From: an uncultured Myxococcales bacterium
Lineage (GTDB): Bacteria > Myxococcota_A > UBA9042 > DTJE01
Assembly: GCA_903857665.1 (NCBI GenBank)
Contig: CAIOFV010000098.1
Span: forward strand, 1-64,000
DNA length: 64,000 nt
Direction: 5' to 3'
The position numbers and the translations under genes were made by a program. This document shows, one piece after another, positions 8,218-16,441 of the stretch (its first letter is position 1; each line of letters begins with the position of its first letter). The notes beneath the pieces were generated by a model. The model saw only the letters and a list, made by a program, of their open reading frames with translations, was not told the DNA's origin and ran no database searches.

Positions 8218-9021
8218 ATGAACGCACGCAACTGGCTGTCTATCCTCGCCTTGGCGCCGCTCCTGGCGGCATCGACCGGGTGCGTGACGATCTGGAAGTT
8301 CAACGACACGGTCGCGACGCTGGAAACCCGGGTCAAGACGCTGGAGCAGCAGAAGGAGGAGATGGCCTCCGTCCAGCAGCAGGACCGGACCCGCATGGAA
8401 ACCGTCCGCAAGGAACTGGACGACGCCACGGATGCCCTGCGCAAGGGTGGCGCCAACCTGGGCGCCGACGTGGACGCCCTGAAGCAGGACGTCGCCCGCC
8501 TGAAGGGCGTGGACGAGGAGCACGCCTGGGCGCAGGGCAAGTCCCAGGAGGACATCGAGGCGATCAAGAAGGCGCTGGATTCGTTGGGCGCGCCGATCGT
8601 TCCCATCCCGGCGAACATCGGCCAGGACCGCGAGGCCCTGCTGACCGCGGCTCGCGAGGCCGTCGCGAAGGGGGATGGCTCCCAGGCGCGAGGCCTGTTG
8701 CGGCGATTCCTGGAAACATTCCCGGACGAACCGCGGGCCGGCGAGGCGCAGTACCTGGTCGGCGAGTCGTTCTTCAAGGAAGGCAAGTGGGGCCAAGCCG
8801 TCAAGGAGTTCCAGCGCGTCTACGACCGCTACAAGGATGTGAAGGCCGCGCCGGTGGGCAAGGCCCTGCTGCGCATCGCCGACTGCCTCCTGAAGCAGGG
8901 GGACTGCAAGAAGGCCGCGGGCGTCTACCAGTTCCTGGCCGACCTGCAGAAGAAGACCCCGGAAGCCGACCAGGCCAGGACCGGCTACAAAAAGCTCAAG
9001 AAGACCTGCAAGGGCCTGTAG
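8218..9021 (+). CDS. Second CpoB-like TPR lipoprotein
   Basis: This 267-residue protein has a probable lipoprotein signal (LLAASTGC, Cys22; the lipobox is atypical at -3). A coiled coil covers about 30-125 (TLETRVKTLEQQKEEM), followed by TPR repeats at about 140-260 (GEAQYLVGESFFKEGKWGQAVKEF). It resembles the product of the divergent gene upstream in architecture but not closely in sequence. Its position directly after pal supports a Tol-Pal role. No tolQ, tolR, tolA or tolB lies in the window. Confidence 0.82.
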   Translation: MNARNWLSILALAPLLAASTGCVTIWKFNDTVATLETRVKTLEQQKEEMASVQQQDRTRMETVRKELDDATDALRKGGANLGADVDALKQDVARLKGVDEEHAWAQGKSQEDIEAIKKALDSLGAPIVPIPANIGQDREALLTAAREAVAKGDGSQARGLLRRFLETFPDEPRAGEAQYLVGESFFKEGKWGQAVKEFQRVYDRYKDVKAAPVGKALLRIADCLLKQGDCKKAAGVYQFLADLQKKTPEADQARTGYKKLKKTCKGL

Positions 9022-9060
9022 GGCCCCGTTTCACCCGCACCGCCGACGATGCTGGAAGCG

Positions 9061-9615
9061 TTACGGGCCCGTCCGATCCGGGTCGTACTTGAACAGCGGC
9101 CCCTGGACCGTTTCCTTCAATTCCCGCCCGAAGCGCCGACGCCAGTCCTCCTCGAACAGCACCTGCTTGAGGAACCCGCGCAGCCACTGGACGGATTCGA
9201 TGTTCCACCGCTGCAGCAGGTCCGGCGGGCGATAGCGCAGGGCCCTCAGCTCGGCCATCTGCAGTTCGGCGTCGCGGTCCCGGATTTCCACGACCTCCAG
9301 CGGCAGAGCGTCCTCCACCACGCGCTCCGCCCGCTGAGTGTTGCGCAGAAAGAACTGGGGGACCTTCTGCTCCATCTGGGAATCCATCCCGGGCGGCCGC
9401 TCCGCCATGCGCTGGACCCACGTCCGCACCCGGATCGTGCCCGTGCGCCGCAGCACCGCCCGGGCGGCGACGTACAGGGGACGATCCTCCATCGAGGAAG
9501 GGCCGACGAACCGCTCGGCGCCGATGGGCGCGGTCCATCGGGCAGCGATACGGCGCGACAGCCGTTCGACCGCCAGTTCCAGAGGAGGGGATTCCGGGGG
9601 CGTCCTGGGCCGCAT
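9061..9615 (-). CDS. Unknown protein at the end of the Ycf46/Ycf35/DUF2997 operon
   Basis: I do not recognise this 184-residue protein. It is Arg- and Glu-rich with no signal peptide, membrane segment or cysteine cluster, and looks largely helical (AARAVLRRTGTIRVRTWVQR, WLRGFLKQVLFEEDWRRRF). Its ATG overlaps the stop of the DUF2997 gene (TGATG), so it is very likely translated from the same mRNA as the FHA, AAA, DUF1257 and DUF2997 genes. That places it in the same unknown process. Confidence 0.7.
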   Translation of the reverse strand: MRPRTPPESPPLELAVERLSRRIAARWTAPIGAERFVGPSSMEDRPLYVAARAVLRRTGTIRVRTWVQRMAERPPGMDSQMEQKVPQFFLRNTQRAERVVEDALPLEVVEIRDRDAELQMAELRALRYRPPDLLQRWNIESVQWLRGFLKQVLFEEDWRRRFGRELKETVQGPLFKYDPDRTGP

Positions 9616-9824
9616 CACTTCTTCCCGACGCGGACGTGCTCGTGCTCGGGGACGATCTCCTGGACCTCCTCCTGGTAGAACTCGGAGGTGTTCTGGGTGG
9701 ACAGCGTCTGGCCCAGTTCTTCCAGGAATTTCGTGATGTCCTGGCACTTCCTGCCCTTGACCCCCTTCACCTCGAAGAACAGGGTGCCGTCGGGCCGTAT
9801 CTGGATGTCGATCTCGTGGGCCAT
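9615..9824 (-). CDS. DUF2997-family small protein
   Basis: This 69-residue protein begins MAHEIDIQIRPDGTLFFEV and continues VKGRKCQDITKFLEELG, the pattern of DUF2997. It is known mainly as a small companion of Ycf35 (DUF1257) and Ycf46-type ATPases in cyanobacteria; its function is unknown. The ATG has AGGAG six bases upstream. It lies between the DUF1257 gene (32-base gap) and the unknown 184-residue gene (one-base overlap). Confidence 0.82.
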   Translation of the reverse strand: MAHEIDIQIRPDGTLFFEVKGVKGRKCQDITKFLEELGQTLSTQNTSEFYQEEVQEIVPEHEHVRVGKK

Positions 9825-9856
9825 CCCGGACTCCTGAAAAGGCGTCTGCGCCCGTT

Positions 9857-10255
9857 CTAGAACTTGCGCACCCGGATGTGGATCGACTGGTCGGCCGCGG
9901 TCTCCTCCACGGCGAGGGTGTATCCGCGTTTCTGCAGTTCCTGCTTGACCTTGGTCTGGGCGTAGCGCTGGGTGAGGCGCTGGACGAACTCGGCCTCGGT
10001 GACCCCGCGGGTCGTTTCCACGCCCCACCAGTCGGCGATGAACTGCACGCCTTTCGGGCCGACGCGCACGCCGATGTCGTAGGTCCGGCTGGCGTGAATC
10101 ACCATGTCGGCCTCGGCCTTCTGCCCCTGGTAGCCTTTCACGCTCAGCTTCTGGCCCTCTTCCGCCTGCGTCACGCGGTACCCGAGGGCCTTGAGCACCT
10201 CGGCGAGGCAGACGACGTCGTTGATCTTCGTCTGGACGGTCGTGAAATGGGACAC
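9857..10255 (-). CDS. DUF1257 / Ycf35-like protein
   Basis: This 132-residue protein starts MSHFTTVQTKINDVVCLAEVL, diagnostic of DUF1257 (Ycf35), and carries the family segment IGVRVGPKGVQFIADWWGV. Ycf35 is conserved in cyanobacteria and red-algal plastids, and its biochemical role is unknown. The start is GTG with GGAGG about eight bases upstream. It lies 18 bases after the Ycf46-like ATPase gene, a linkage also seen in cyanobacteria, which supports the family call. Confidence 0.88.
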   Translation of the reverse strand: MSHFTTVQTKINDVVCLAEVLKALGYRVTQAEEGQKLSVKGYQGQKAEADMVIHASRTYDIGVRVGPKGVQFIADWWGVETTRGVTEAEFVQRLTQRYAQTKVKQELQKRGYTLAVEETAADQSIHIRVRKF

Positions 10256-10273
10256 GGCGTTCCCCTCCGGCGG

Positions 10274-11839
10274 TCAGATCTCCAGGCGGGACACGGGGAT
10301 CTCGGGCGCCTGGTCCGCGACCGGCGACGCCCGGCGCGCCCGGCCACCGGCCCAGTCCCGCATCCCGTCGATCTTCTCCTTCATGGTGAACGCCAGCGGC
10401 ACCATCTCGCCGACGCTGCGAAGGAGGCCCTCGGTGGCCAGGTCCGCCCCCCGGTCGAAGGCGTCGTACAGCGCGCTCACGACCGACTGCTCGATTTCGG
10501 CGCCGCTGAATGCCTGCGTGCGGGACACGATCTCGCGGAGGTCGAAAGCCGATACGTCGCGCGCCACGCGGCTGCGCCGGTTCAGCTTTTCGACCTGGAT
10601 GCGGAAGATGTCCGCCCGCTCGTCCGGGGTCGGCAGGTCCACGAAGAAGATCTCGTCGAAGCGGCCCTTCCGCAACAGTTCGGGCGGCAGCAGCGACACG
10701 TCGTTCGCGGTGGCGATGACGAACACGGGCGTGGTCTTTTCCTGCAGCCAGGTGATGAAGGACGCGAACACGCGGGCCGAGGTGCCCCCGTCGGTCTCGC
10801 CCGACGAACGCGTGCCCGAAAAGCCCTTCTCGATTTCGTCCAGCCACAGGATCGACGGCGCGACCGCCTCGGCCGTCCGGATGGCGCGGCGGATGTTTTC
10901 CTCGGACGAACCGACCAGCGAACTGAACACCTTGCCCACGTCCAGGCGCAGCAGCGGCATCTGCCAGAGGCCCGAAACGGCCTTGGCGGTCAGGGACTTG
11001 CCGCAGCCCGGCACGCCGATCATCAGGATGCCCTTGGGGATGGGAAGCCCGAAGTCCCGGGCCTCCTGCGTGAAGGCCGCCTGGCGTTTCTTCAGCCAGT
11101 CCTTCAGGATTTCCAGGCCGCCGACGTCGCTCCATTGCGCGTCGGTTTCGAAGAATTCCAGGATTCCCGACTTGCGGATGATGTGCTTCTTTTCCCCCAG
11201 GATGGTCGCGATGTCGAAGTCCTTCTTGCGGACCAGCGCCTTCGACAGCACGTAGGAGATCTCGCTTTCCGTCAGGCCCAGCGCCGCATCGACGATGCGC
11301 TTCCTCTGTGTGGGATCCTTCAGCATCGCGATGCCCGGCCGCGCGGACATCGGCACGCTGGCCAGCGTGCGCTCGACCACGGTTTCGATCTCCTCGGCCG
11401 TCGGCAGGTCGAAGTCCACGATCGCCATGTCCTTTTCGAGTTCCAGCGGCGCCTTCAGGACGGCCGACAGCAGGACCAGGTGCTTCTTGTAGCGCGCGCT
11501 GTTGGCGAACGATCGGCACAGGTCCCGCAGGCGACGGACGATGGTCGGGTCGGTAAGGTAGGGGTGGAAGTCCCGCAGCACGAAGATCGCGTGATCCTCG
11601 AAGCCCTCCACGCTTTCCAGGGCCTTGATCGGGTCCTTGACGTCCTTGGAAAGGGTGTTTCCCTCCTCCCGGAATCCTTCGGTGATCGACCAGGTGACCA
11701 GTTTCCGGCCCCGGTCGCGCCCGATCTCGCGCAGGCGGCCCTCGACGCGGTCCTCTTCGGGGGACACCACGTAGATCAACGGATAGGCGGCCTTGATGAG
11801 GTCCGTGATTTCCTGGGTGCTGGACACGTCGGTTCGCAT
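10274..11839 (-). CDS. Ycf46-like AAA+ ATPase
   Basis: This 521-residue soluble protein has a degenerate N-terminal ATPase-like region (about 1-215). A complete AAA+ module follows: Walker A GVPGCGKS (275-282), Walker B ILWLDEIEK (330-338), sensor 1 at IATAND (375-380), and an arginine-finger region LLRKGRFDEIFF (389-399). This layout and the neighbours match Ycf46, an AAA ATPase whose known roles are in cyanobacteria. In this non-photosynthetic context the substrate is unknown. It is the second gene of the operon, 31 bases downstream of the FHA gene. Confidence 0.9.
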   Translation of the reverse strand: MRTDVSSTQEITDLIKAAYPLIYVVSPEEDRVEGRLREIGRDRGRKLVTWSITEGFREEGNTLSKDVKDPIKALESVEGFEDHAIFVLRDFHPYLTDPTIVRRLRDLCRSFANSARYKKHLVLLSAVLKAPLELEKDMAIVDFDLPTAEEIETVVERTLASVPMSARPGIAMLKDPTQRKRIVDAALGLTESEISYVLSKALVRKKDFDIATILGEKKHIIRKSGILEFFETDAQWSDVGGLEILKDWLKKRQAAFTQEARDFGLPIPKGILMIGVPGCGKSLTAKAVSGLWQMPLLRLDVGKVFSSLVGSSEENIRRAIRTAEAVAPSILWLDEIEKGFSGTRSSGETDGGTSARVFASFITWLQEKTTPVFVIATANDVSLLPPELLRKGRFDEIFFVDLPTPDERADIFRIQVEKLNRRSRVARDVSAFDLREIVSRTQAFSGAEIEQSVVSALYDAFDRGADLATEGLLRSVGEMVPLAFTMKEKIDGMRDWAGGRARRASPVADQAPEIPVSRLEI

Positions 11840-11870
11840 GCGTACGTCCTTGCGTTCAGGGGTCGGCCGG

Positions 11871-13769
11871 TCAGGGCGCAGGCTGCCACAGGCGCCGGCC
11901 TGCAGCCCAGGCGACTCGGAACGCGTCGAGGTCCTCGCCGATCATGCGACGGACGTCCCGGACGGATTCTGCCAGTTCGCCGGGGGACGTGCCGCCCAGA
12001 GCCGCATTCACCCCTTCGGGAACCTCGGCCCCGCTGTTCAGCGCCTCCAGCACCGACACCACGTCCTTCAGCGTCGCCTGCAGGACCACCAGCCCGTCGG
12101 CCAGGGTCGCCAGGGCATCATCGACGCGGGACAACGTTTCGGCCAGTTCCGGGGCCGTGGAACTGGTTTTCGACTCCGGCACTTCGGCCGGGCGACGGGA
12201 AAGCTCCGATTGCAGTTCGTCCACGCGGGCCGACAGGTTCTGCGCCCTTTCCACCGCGGCCGCAGCATCGGCGGCCAGGCGGGCCCGCTGCTCGGGCAGG
12301 TCCGCGATCTCGCCACGCAGGGAATCCAGGTCCGCCGCCAGCGAGCGGACCGTCGCCTCCAGCGTTTCGGCTTCCCGTGCCTTGGCCCGGTACTCCGGAT
12401 GGTCCGAAATATCCTCGCGCTCGCTGCGACGCGCCCGGGCGGCCTCCTCCAGCCCCTGGATCCGCACCGCCAGTTCGTCGCGCTCGGCGGTCAGCACCTT
12501 CATTTCGGCATGCAGGCTGGCCGTGTTCGTCCGCTGATCGTCCAGTTCGCGGTTCTTCCGATGGTAGTCCTCCAGCAGGCGCGTCTTTTCCTGTTCCAGA
12601 TCCGCGATTCCGACGCCCAGCCGGACCTTGCGCAACTCGTCTTCCTTCCTTTCGACGTCGCGTCGCAGGGACGCGATGAGGTTGCGGTTCTCGTCGATCA
12701 CCGCCTCGAGGTTGCGGGACTTCCGTTCCAGTTCCTGCTGGCGCCCAGTATCCGTATGGCAGTATTCCTGCAGGCGCTCGTTTTCCTCGCGGATGGCCTT
12801 CAGATCGTATTCGCGGCCGTCCAGCTCCCGACGCAGGCGCTCGATTTCGCGATCCCGCTCGGTCAACTTGACCTTGAGGTTGCCGATCTCCTCCGCATGC
12901 TGACCGGTGCGACCACGGATCGATTCGACATGGGCGGTCAGCGAGACGACCTTCTCCCGCAGTTCCGCGGATTCGATTTCGCGGTCGGACCCTTCCGAAC
13001 GCACGCTATCGACCTGCGCCTGGAGGTGCGACACCTGGTCGCGCATGTCCAGGTACTTCGAGTGCATGCCTTCCAGGCTGGACGTGGCGACCGTGGCCCG
13101 GGACTCCGCCTCCTTGAGCCGGCGCTCGCCGTCGGCCATCAGGCCCTTGAGGTGGCGGATCTCCTCCTCGCGTTCGGCCAGCGTGCCGGACATCGCGTCG
13201 ATGCGGGCCTTTGCCGGCGCGGCGTCGGGGGAAGCCCCGGGACTGCGGGCCGGTGGCACAGGCACCGCGGGCGTCGCGGCGGTCCCGGGCTGACGGGGCG
13301 CGACGATCACCGGCGGCACCGCCGCGAGGGTCGGCCGGATCACCGCGTCCAAAGACGCCGCCGGGGGAGCGTTCACCCGCTGCGGATCCGAAGCCGGCTG
13401 CGACGGCAGTTCGTGTTCGATCATCGTCCGACCGTCGGAATCGGCGGATGGCGCCGGAACGTGGACCCGCCTCGACTCCAGGACGAAGCGGACCTGGACC
13501 TCGCCCAGCAGGATCACGTCGCCGTCGGCCAGGGGCTCGGCGCCCGTCACCTTGCGGTCGTTCAGGAACGACCCGTTGACGCTGCCGAGGTCCGTGTACA
13601 CGAACCGCCCGGCCTCCAGGGCGATGCGACCGTGGTTCCGACCGACCGAATGGTTGGGGATCACGCACTGGCTGGAGGGGCTGCGGCCGATCACCGCGCC
13701 CGCGGAGGTCTCGGGAATCTCGAAACGCCGGGGACGCCCTTCGGCGTCGATGAATTCGATACGCGCCAT
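11871..13769 (-). CDS. FHA-domain protein with long coiled coil
   Basis: This 632-residue protein has an N-terminal forkhead-associated domain at about 20-80, with the phosphothreonine-binding GRSP, SVGRNHGRI and LGSVNGSFLN motifs. A Pro/Ala linker (about 100-190) and a very long coiled coil (about 195-530) follow, then a small C-terminal helical region. Such proteins scaffold Ser/Thr-kinase signalling or polar assemblies. No kinase gene lies nearby. It heads the operon with the Ycf46-like ATPase. No ribosome site precedes the ATG, and a -10 box lies only about nine bases upstream, which suggests a leaderless or nearly leaderless mRNA. Confidence 0.87.
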   Translation of the reverse strand: MARIEFIDAEGRPRRFEIPETSAGAVIGRSPSSQCVIPNHSVGRNHGRIALEAGRFVYTDLGSVNGSFLNDRKVTGAEPLADGDVILLGEVQVRFVLESRRVHVPAPSADSDGRTMIEHELPSQPASDPQRVNAPPAASLDAVIRPTLAAVPPVIVAPRQPGTAATPAVPVPPARSPGASPDAAPAKARIDAMSGTLAEREEEIRHLKGLMADGERRLKEAESRATVATSSLEGMHSKYLDMRDQVSHLQAQVDSVRSEGSDREIESAELREKVVSLTAHVESIRGRTGQHAEEIGNLKVKLTERDREIERLRRELDGREYDLKAIREENERLQEYCHTDTGRQQELERKSRNLEAVIDENRNLIASLRRDVERKEDELRKVRLGVGIADLEQEKTRLLEDYHRKNRELDDQRTNTASLHAEMKVLTAERDELAVRIQGLEEAARARRSEREDISDHPEYRAKAREAETLEATVRSLAADLDSLRGEIADLPEQRARLAADAAAAVERAQNLSARVDELQSELSRRPAEVPESKTSSTAPELAETLSRVDDALATLADGLVVLQATLKDVVSVLEALNSGAEVPEGVNAALGGTSPGELAESVRDVRRMIGEDLDAFRVAWAAGRRLWQPAP

Positions 13770-13777
13770 GGTCCGGT

Positions 13778-13806
13778 ATGATACCAGACTCGATGGGCTC
13801 CTCCAA
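13778..13806 (-). promoter_or_regulatory. Promoter candidate for the FHA operon, nearly leaderless
   Basis: On the minus strand TTGGAG (13801-13806) and TATCAT (13778-13783, five-of-six) are 17 bases apart. Transcription would begin around 13771, only a few bases before the ATG at 13769. Confidence 0.42.
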
Positions 13807-13865
13807 CGACGGAGGGCCGGAGGGATCCGGACGACGAGGACGGTCGCCGGGCCCGGGGAGAACGG

Positions 13866-14735
13866 GTGGGCAGAGTCGGACAAGACGAGGCCAGGCAAGG
13901 CCGTCCGGCCCGGGATCGCGGCCTGGCGAGGCGATTGGCCCCGGCCGCGCTGGCCAGCCTGGCGTTCCACGGGCTGCTGGCGCTGGCGCTGCTGGCCTTC
14001 GGGGCGGATCCATCGAGCCGGCGGTTCGCGGATGCCCATGTGCCGCTGCGGATGGTCGAGCGGCCCGGTCCGGCGGGTTCGACGACCGCCGCACGGGTCG
14101 ATGGGGATCCGCCCCGGGCCGTCCTCCCGCAGGAGGCGCCGGTGGCGGCACATCGACGCCCCCCGGAACATCGACCGGACGGAACGCCGGGGCGGGTCGA
14201 TGAACCGGAGGCCGCCCGGGGAACGCCTTCCGCCTCGCAGGACGCCGACCCGCGACTCGCCGCCCCTGTCCCGGCCTCCGAGGCCGACGCGAACCCAGGT
14301 CCCGCCGGGGCCGCTTCGGTCGGAACAGGCAGCGGCGACGGATCCGGGGCGTCGATCGCCGAAACAGGGGCCGGGGCCGGGCTCGCGACGCCGGACGGCG
14401 CCGGAACCGGGATCGGCCGCCCGGCGGCAACCCGTCCCGAGGGCCTGACCGACGGGAAGATGCGCTATGCCCTCGAGGTGCGCCGTCGCCTGGTCGATGC
14501 CCGCCGGTACCCCGAACGGGCCCGGAAATCCGATCAGGCCGGGACCGTTGTCCTCCGACTCCGCGTCGATGCCGATGGTCATCTGGCCGCCACCTCCGTC
14601 GAGGCCCCGTCGGACTGGCCGGACCTGGACCGGGCGGCGCTGGCGGCCGCCGATCGACTGGGCAGCCTTCCGCCCCCTCCGGGAGGGCCCATCGAGGTCC
14701 TGGTCCCCGTCCGGTTCAGCCTGGGTCCGCCGTGA
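13866..14735 (+). CDS. TonB-like energy transducer
   Basis: This 289-residue protein has one N-terminal membrane helix (about 27-46, ALASLAFHGLLALALLAF). A long Pro/Ala/Gly-rich periplasmic spacer of about 150 residues follows, then a TonB C-terminal domain at about 195-289 (YPERARKSDQAGTVVLRLRVDADGH). TonB proteins pass proton-motive force from ExbB-ExbD to outer-membrane transporters. No exbB, exbD or receptor gene is adjacent. The start is GTG with GGGGAG upstream. Its 3' end overlaps the convergent sigma-54 activator gene by 20 bases. Confidence 0.82.
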   Translation: MGRVGQDEARQGRPARDRGLARRLAPAALASLAFHGLLALALLAFGADPSSRRFADAHVPLRMVERPGPAGSTTAARVDGDPPRAVLPQEAPVAAHRRPPEHRPDGTPGRVDEPEAARGTPSASQDADPRLAAPVPASEADANPGPAGAASVGTGSGDGSGASIAETGAGAGLATPDGAGTGIGRPAATRPEGLTDGKMRYALEVRRRLVDARRYPERARKSDQAGTVVLRLRVDADGHLAATSVEAPSDWPDLDRAALAAADRLGSLPPPPGGPIEVLVPVRFSLGPP

Positions 14736-15906
14736 CGTGCAGCGAGGGCCCGGATCCGGCTGCGGCGTCCCGGTCCGCAGCACCGGGGATCCACCCGCGC
14801 TTCAGCCGGTAGTAGAAGGTCGAACGGGGCAGGCCGCTTTCGGCGATCTGGCGGCGGCGGTCCGGTCGTGCCACCCCGCCGTCCGCAACGCCGTTCGAGG
14901 GCGTCAGCGCGAGGCGACCCACCGCGATGGCCTCCCGGACCGCGTCGGCCTGCAACGGGCCGTCGCCGGACAGGGCTTCGGCCCGTCGCAACACGTTCCG
15001 CAACTCCCGCACGTTCCCCGGCCAGGAGTACGAAGCCAGCACCTCGATCGCCGCGGGCGCAAGCCCTTCCTGCGCTGCCGCGCCCCGGCACAGCCGCCTG
15101 GCGATTGCCGGCAGATCCTCCGGACGCTCCCGGATCGGCGGGATCCGGATCACGAAGCAGGCAAGCCGCTGCAGGAGATCCAGCCGCAAGGTTCCCCGGG
15201 CCACGGCCATCGCGGGGTCCTGGTGCGTCGCCGCGACCACCCTCGCGTGGTGCGCGACCGGACGATTCGTGCCGAGTCGCGTCACCGCGCCGTCCTCGAC
15301 GGCTCGCAGCAGTTTGGCCTGCACCGACAAGGGTGCCTCGGCCACCTCGTCCAGGAACAGCGTGCCGCCGGACGCGGACTCGAAGGCGCCGGCGCGGGGC
15401 GCCGAGGCCCCGGTGAACGCCCCCCGCATCCAGCCGAACAGTTCGGCCTCGGCCAGGTCCCGCGGAACCGCCGCCAGGTTCAGCGCCACGAACGGCCGAT
15501 CACCGCACCCGAGGTCGTGGACCGCACGGGCCAGCAGGTCCTTGCCGGTTCCCGATTCCCCCAGGATCAATACCGGGTCCGGCGTGGCGGCCGAGCACGC
15601 CGCCAGGTGGAACGCCCGGACCAGGGCTTCGGAGGCGCCGACCAGCGTCGGCCCGAGCGATGCCTCGATTCCCTCCGGCGCGACGCGGGCTGCCAGGCAC
15701 GAGGTGCGCCGACCGGCGACGGACGACACCCGACCGGGTTCCAGCCGTCCCTCCCCGGGACCGCCCGGGCCTGACAGGCGGACGGCACCCTCGACCCACC
15801 GCGCCCGAACGCCGTGCCCCCAGGGAACCGGTTTCGCCTCCGGTCCCACGACCAGGCAACGGACACGATGGCCTTCCACGGTCACCAGCAGGCAGATCGG
15901 GCGCAT
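14716..15906 (-). CDS. Sigma-54-dependent transcriptional activator
   Basis: This 396-residue protein has a central AAA+ sigma-54 interaction domain: Walker A GESGTGK (116-122), the sigma-54-contacting loop GAFTGA (162-167), Walker B TLFLDEV (182-188) and the PPIRERPEDL segment. The C-terminal Fis-type helix-turn-helix is near 355-378 (QIAESGLPRSTFYYRLKR). The first 85 residues match no receiver, GAF or PAS domain I recognise, so the input signal is unknown. It is transcribed divergently from the Tat operon, whose upstream region carries a -24/-12 element and an inverted repeat. Confidence 0.92.
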   Translation of the reverse strand: MRPICLLVTVEGHRVRCLVVGPEAKPVPWGHGVRARWVEGAVRLSGPGGPGEGRLEPGRVSSVAGRRTSCLAARVAPEGIEASLGPTLVGASEALVRAFHLAACSAATPDPVLILGESGTGKDLLARAVHDLGCGDRPFVALNLAAVPRDLAEAELFGWMRGAFTGASAPRAGAFESASGGTLFLDEVAEAPLSVQAKLLRAVEDGAVTRLGTNRPVAHHARVVAATHQDPAMAVARGTLRLDLLQRLACFVIRIPPIRERPEDLPAIARRLCRGAAAQEGLAPAAIEVLASYSWPGNVRELRNVLRRAEALSGDGPLQADAVREAIAVGRLALTPSNGVADGGVARPDRRRQIAESGLPRSTFYYRLKRGWIPGAADRDAAAGSGPSLHVTADPG

Positions 15907-15963
15907 GCTCCCCTCCTCGCGGACGAACGGGATATCGCAGGAGGGGCCACGGACGTTTCACCG

Positions 15964-15986
15964 GGCCTGGCCTGCCCTTCCAGGCC
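15964..15986. promoter_or_regulatory. Inverted repeat, possible activator-binding site
   Basis: GGCCTGG (15964-15970) and CCAGGCC (15980-15986) form a perfect seven-base dyad with a nine-base gap. It is centred about 65 bases upstream of the inferred Tat operon start. It is a plausible site for the divergently encoded sigma-54 activator, but it could also arise by chance in GC-rich DNA. Confidence 0.33.
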
Positions 15987-16013
15987 TCGCGCCTTGCCTC
16001 GGTAGGAGCGGTC

Positions 16014-16029
16014 TGGTACTGTGCTTGCC
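16014..16029 (+). promoter_or_regulatory. Sigma-54 (-24/-12) promoter candidate for the Tat operon
   Basis: TGGTAC (16014-16019) and TTGC (16025-16028) place GG and GC with the required ten-base separation, matching nine key positions of the TGGCAC-N5-TTGC consensus. Transcription would start near 16040, 12 bases before the tatA ATG and next to its GGGAGGGG ribosome site. A weaker overlapping sigma-70 reading also exists (TTGCCT at 15994, 17 bases, TACTGT at 16017). Confidence 0.5.
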
Positions 16030-16051
16030 GGTATTGACCCCGGGAGGGGTG

Positions 16052-16432
16052 ATGTTCGGTGTAGGCTGGACCGAGATCCTGGTCATCCTCGTTGTGGCCC
16101 TGCTGGTGCTGGGTCCCAACAAGCTTCCCGAAATCGCCAAGGGACTGGGCAAAGGCATCCGGGATTTTCGCAAGGCCATGAACAGCCTCGAAGATGATCC
16201 GACTCCGCCTCCTCCGGCCGCCTGGTCGACCCCGACGACGCCGCCCGCCGCCGCCCAGCCCGCGCCCCCGCCAGCAGCGATCGCGCCGCCAGCGGCACCG
16301 CCTGCTTCGCCGGCTGCCCCTCCCGTCGCAAGCGAACCTGCCGCGCCCCCTCCCCGGTGGCCGACCCCGCTGACTCCGCCGCCCCCCGAGCCCCCGACCG
16401 AGCGGACCGAATCGGGAAAGTCTCCGGCGTAA
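16052..16432 (+). CDS. tatA: Twin-arginine translocase TatA/TatB-type subunit
   Basis: This 126-residue protein starts MFGVGWTEILVILVVALLVLGP: a short N-terminal membrane helix, then an amphipathic helix (KLPEIAKGLGKGIRDFRKAM), and a Pro-rich cytoplasmic tail from residue 50 on. Features are mixed. The LGP hinge resembles TatB, while the amphipathic helix is TatA-like. It may serve both roles, since no other tatA/B gene is visible. It is the first gene of the Tat operon, ten bases before tatC. Confidence 0.88.
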   Translation: MFGVGWTEILVILVVALLVLGPNKLPEIAKGLGKGIRDFRKAMNSLEDDPTPPPPAAWSTPTTPPAAAQPAPPPAAIAPPAAPPASPAAPPVASEPAAPPPRWPTPLTPPPPEPPTERTESGKSPA

Positions 16433-16441
16433 GGCACGGCC

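Noticed and set aside
9022..9073. GGGCCC-type palindromes between the second CpoB-like gene and the operon end
   Set aside because: Six- to ten-base GC palindromes are expected by chance at this GC content and the geometry does not give a clear stem-loop.
9878..12679. Very long plus-strand open frame (933 codons) opposite the Ycf46/Ycf35 genes
   Set aside because: It is antisense to three well-supported genes, its composition is Arg/Gly/Asp-rich as in GC-rich shadow frames, and it has no recognisable domain.
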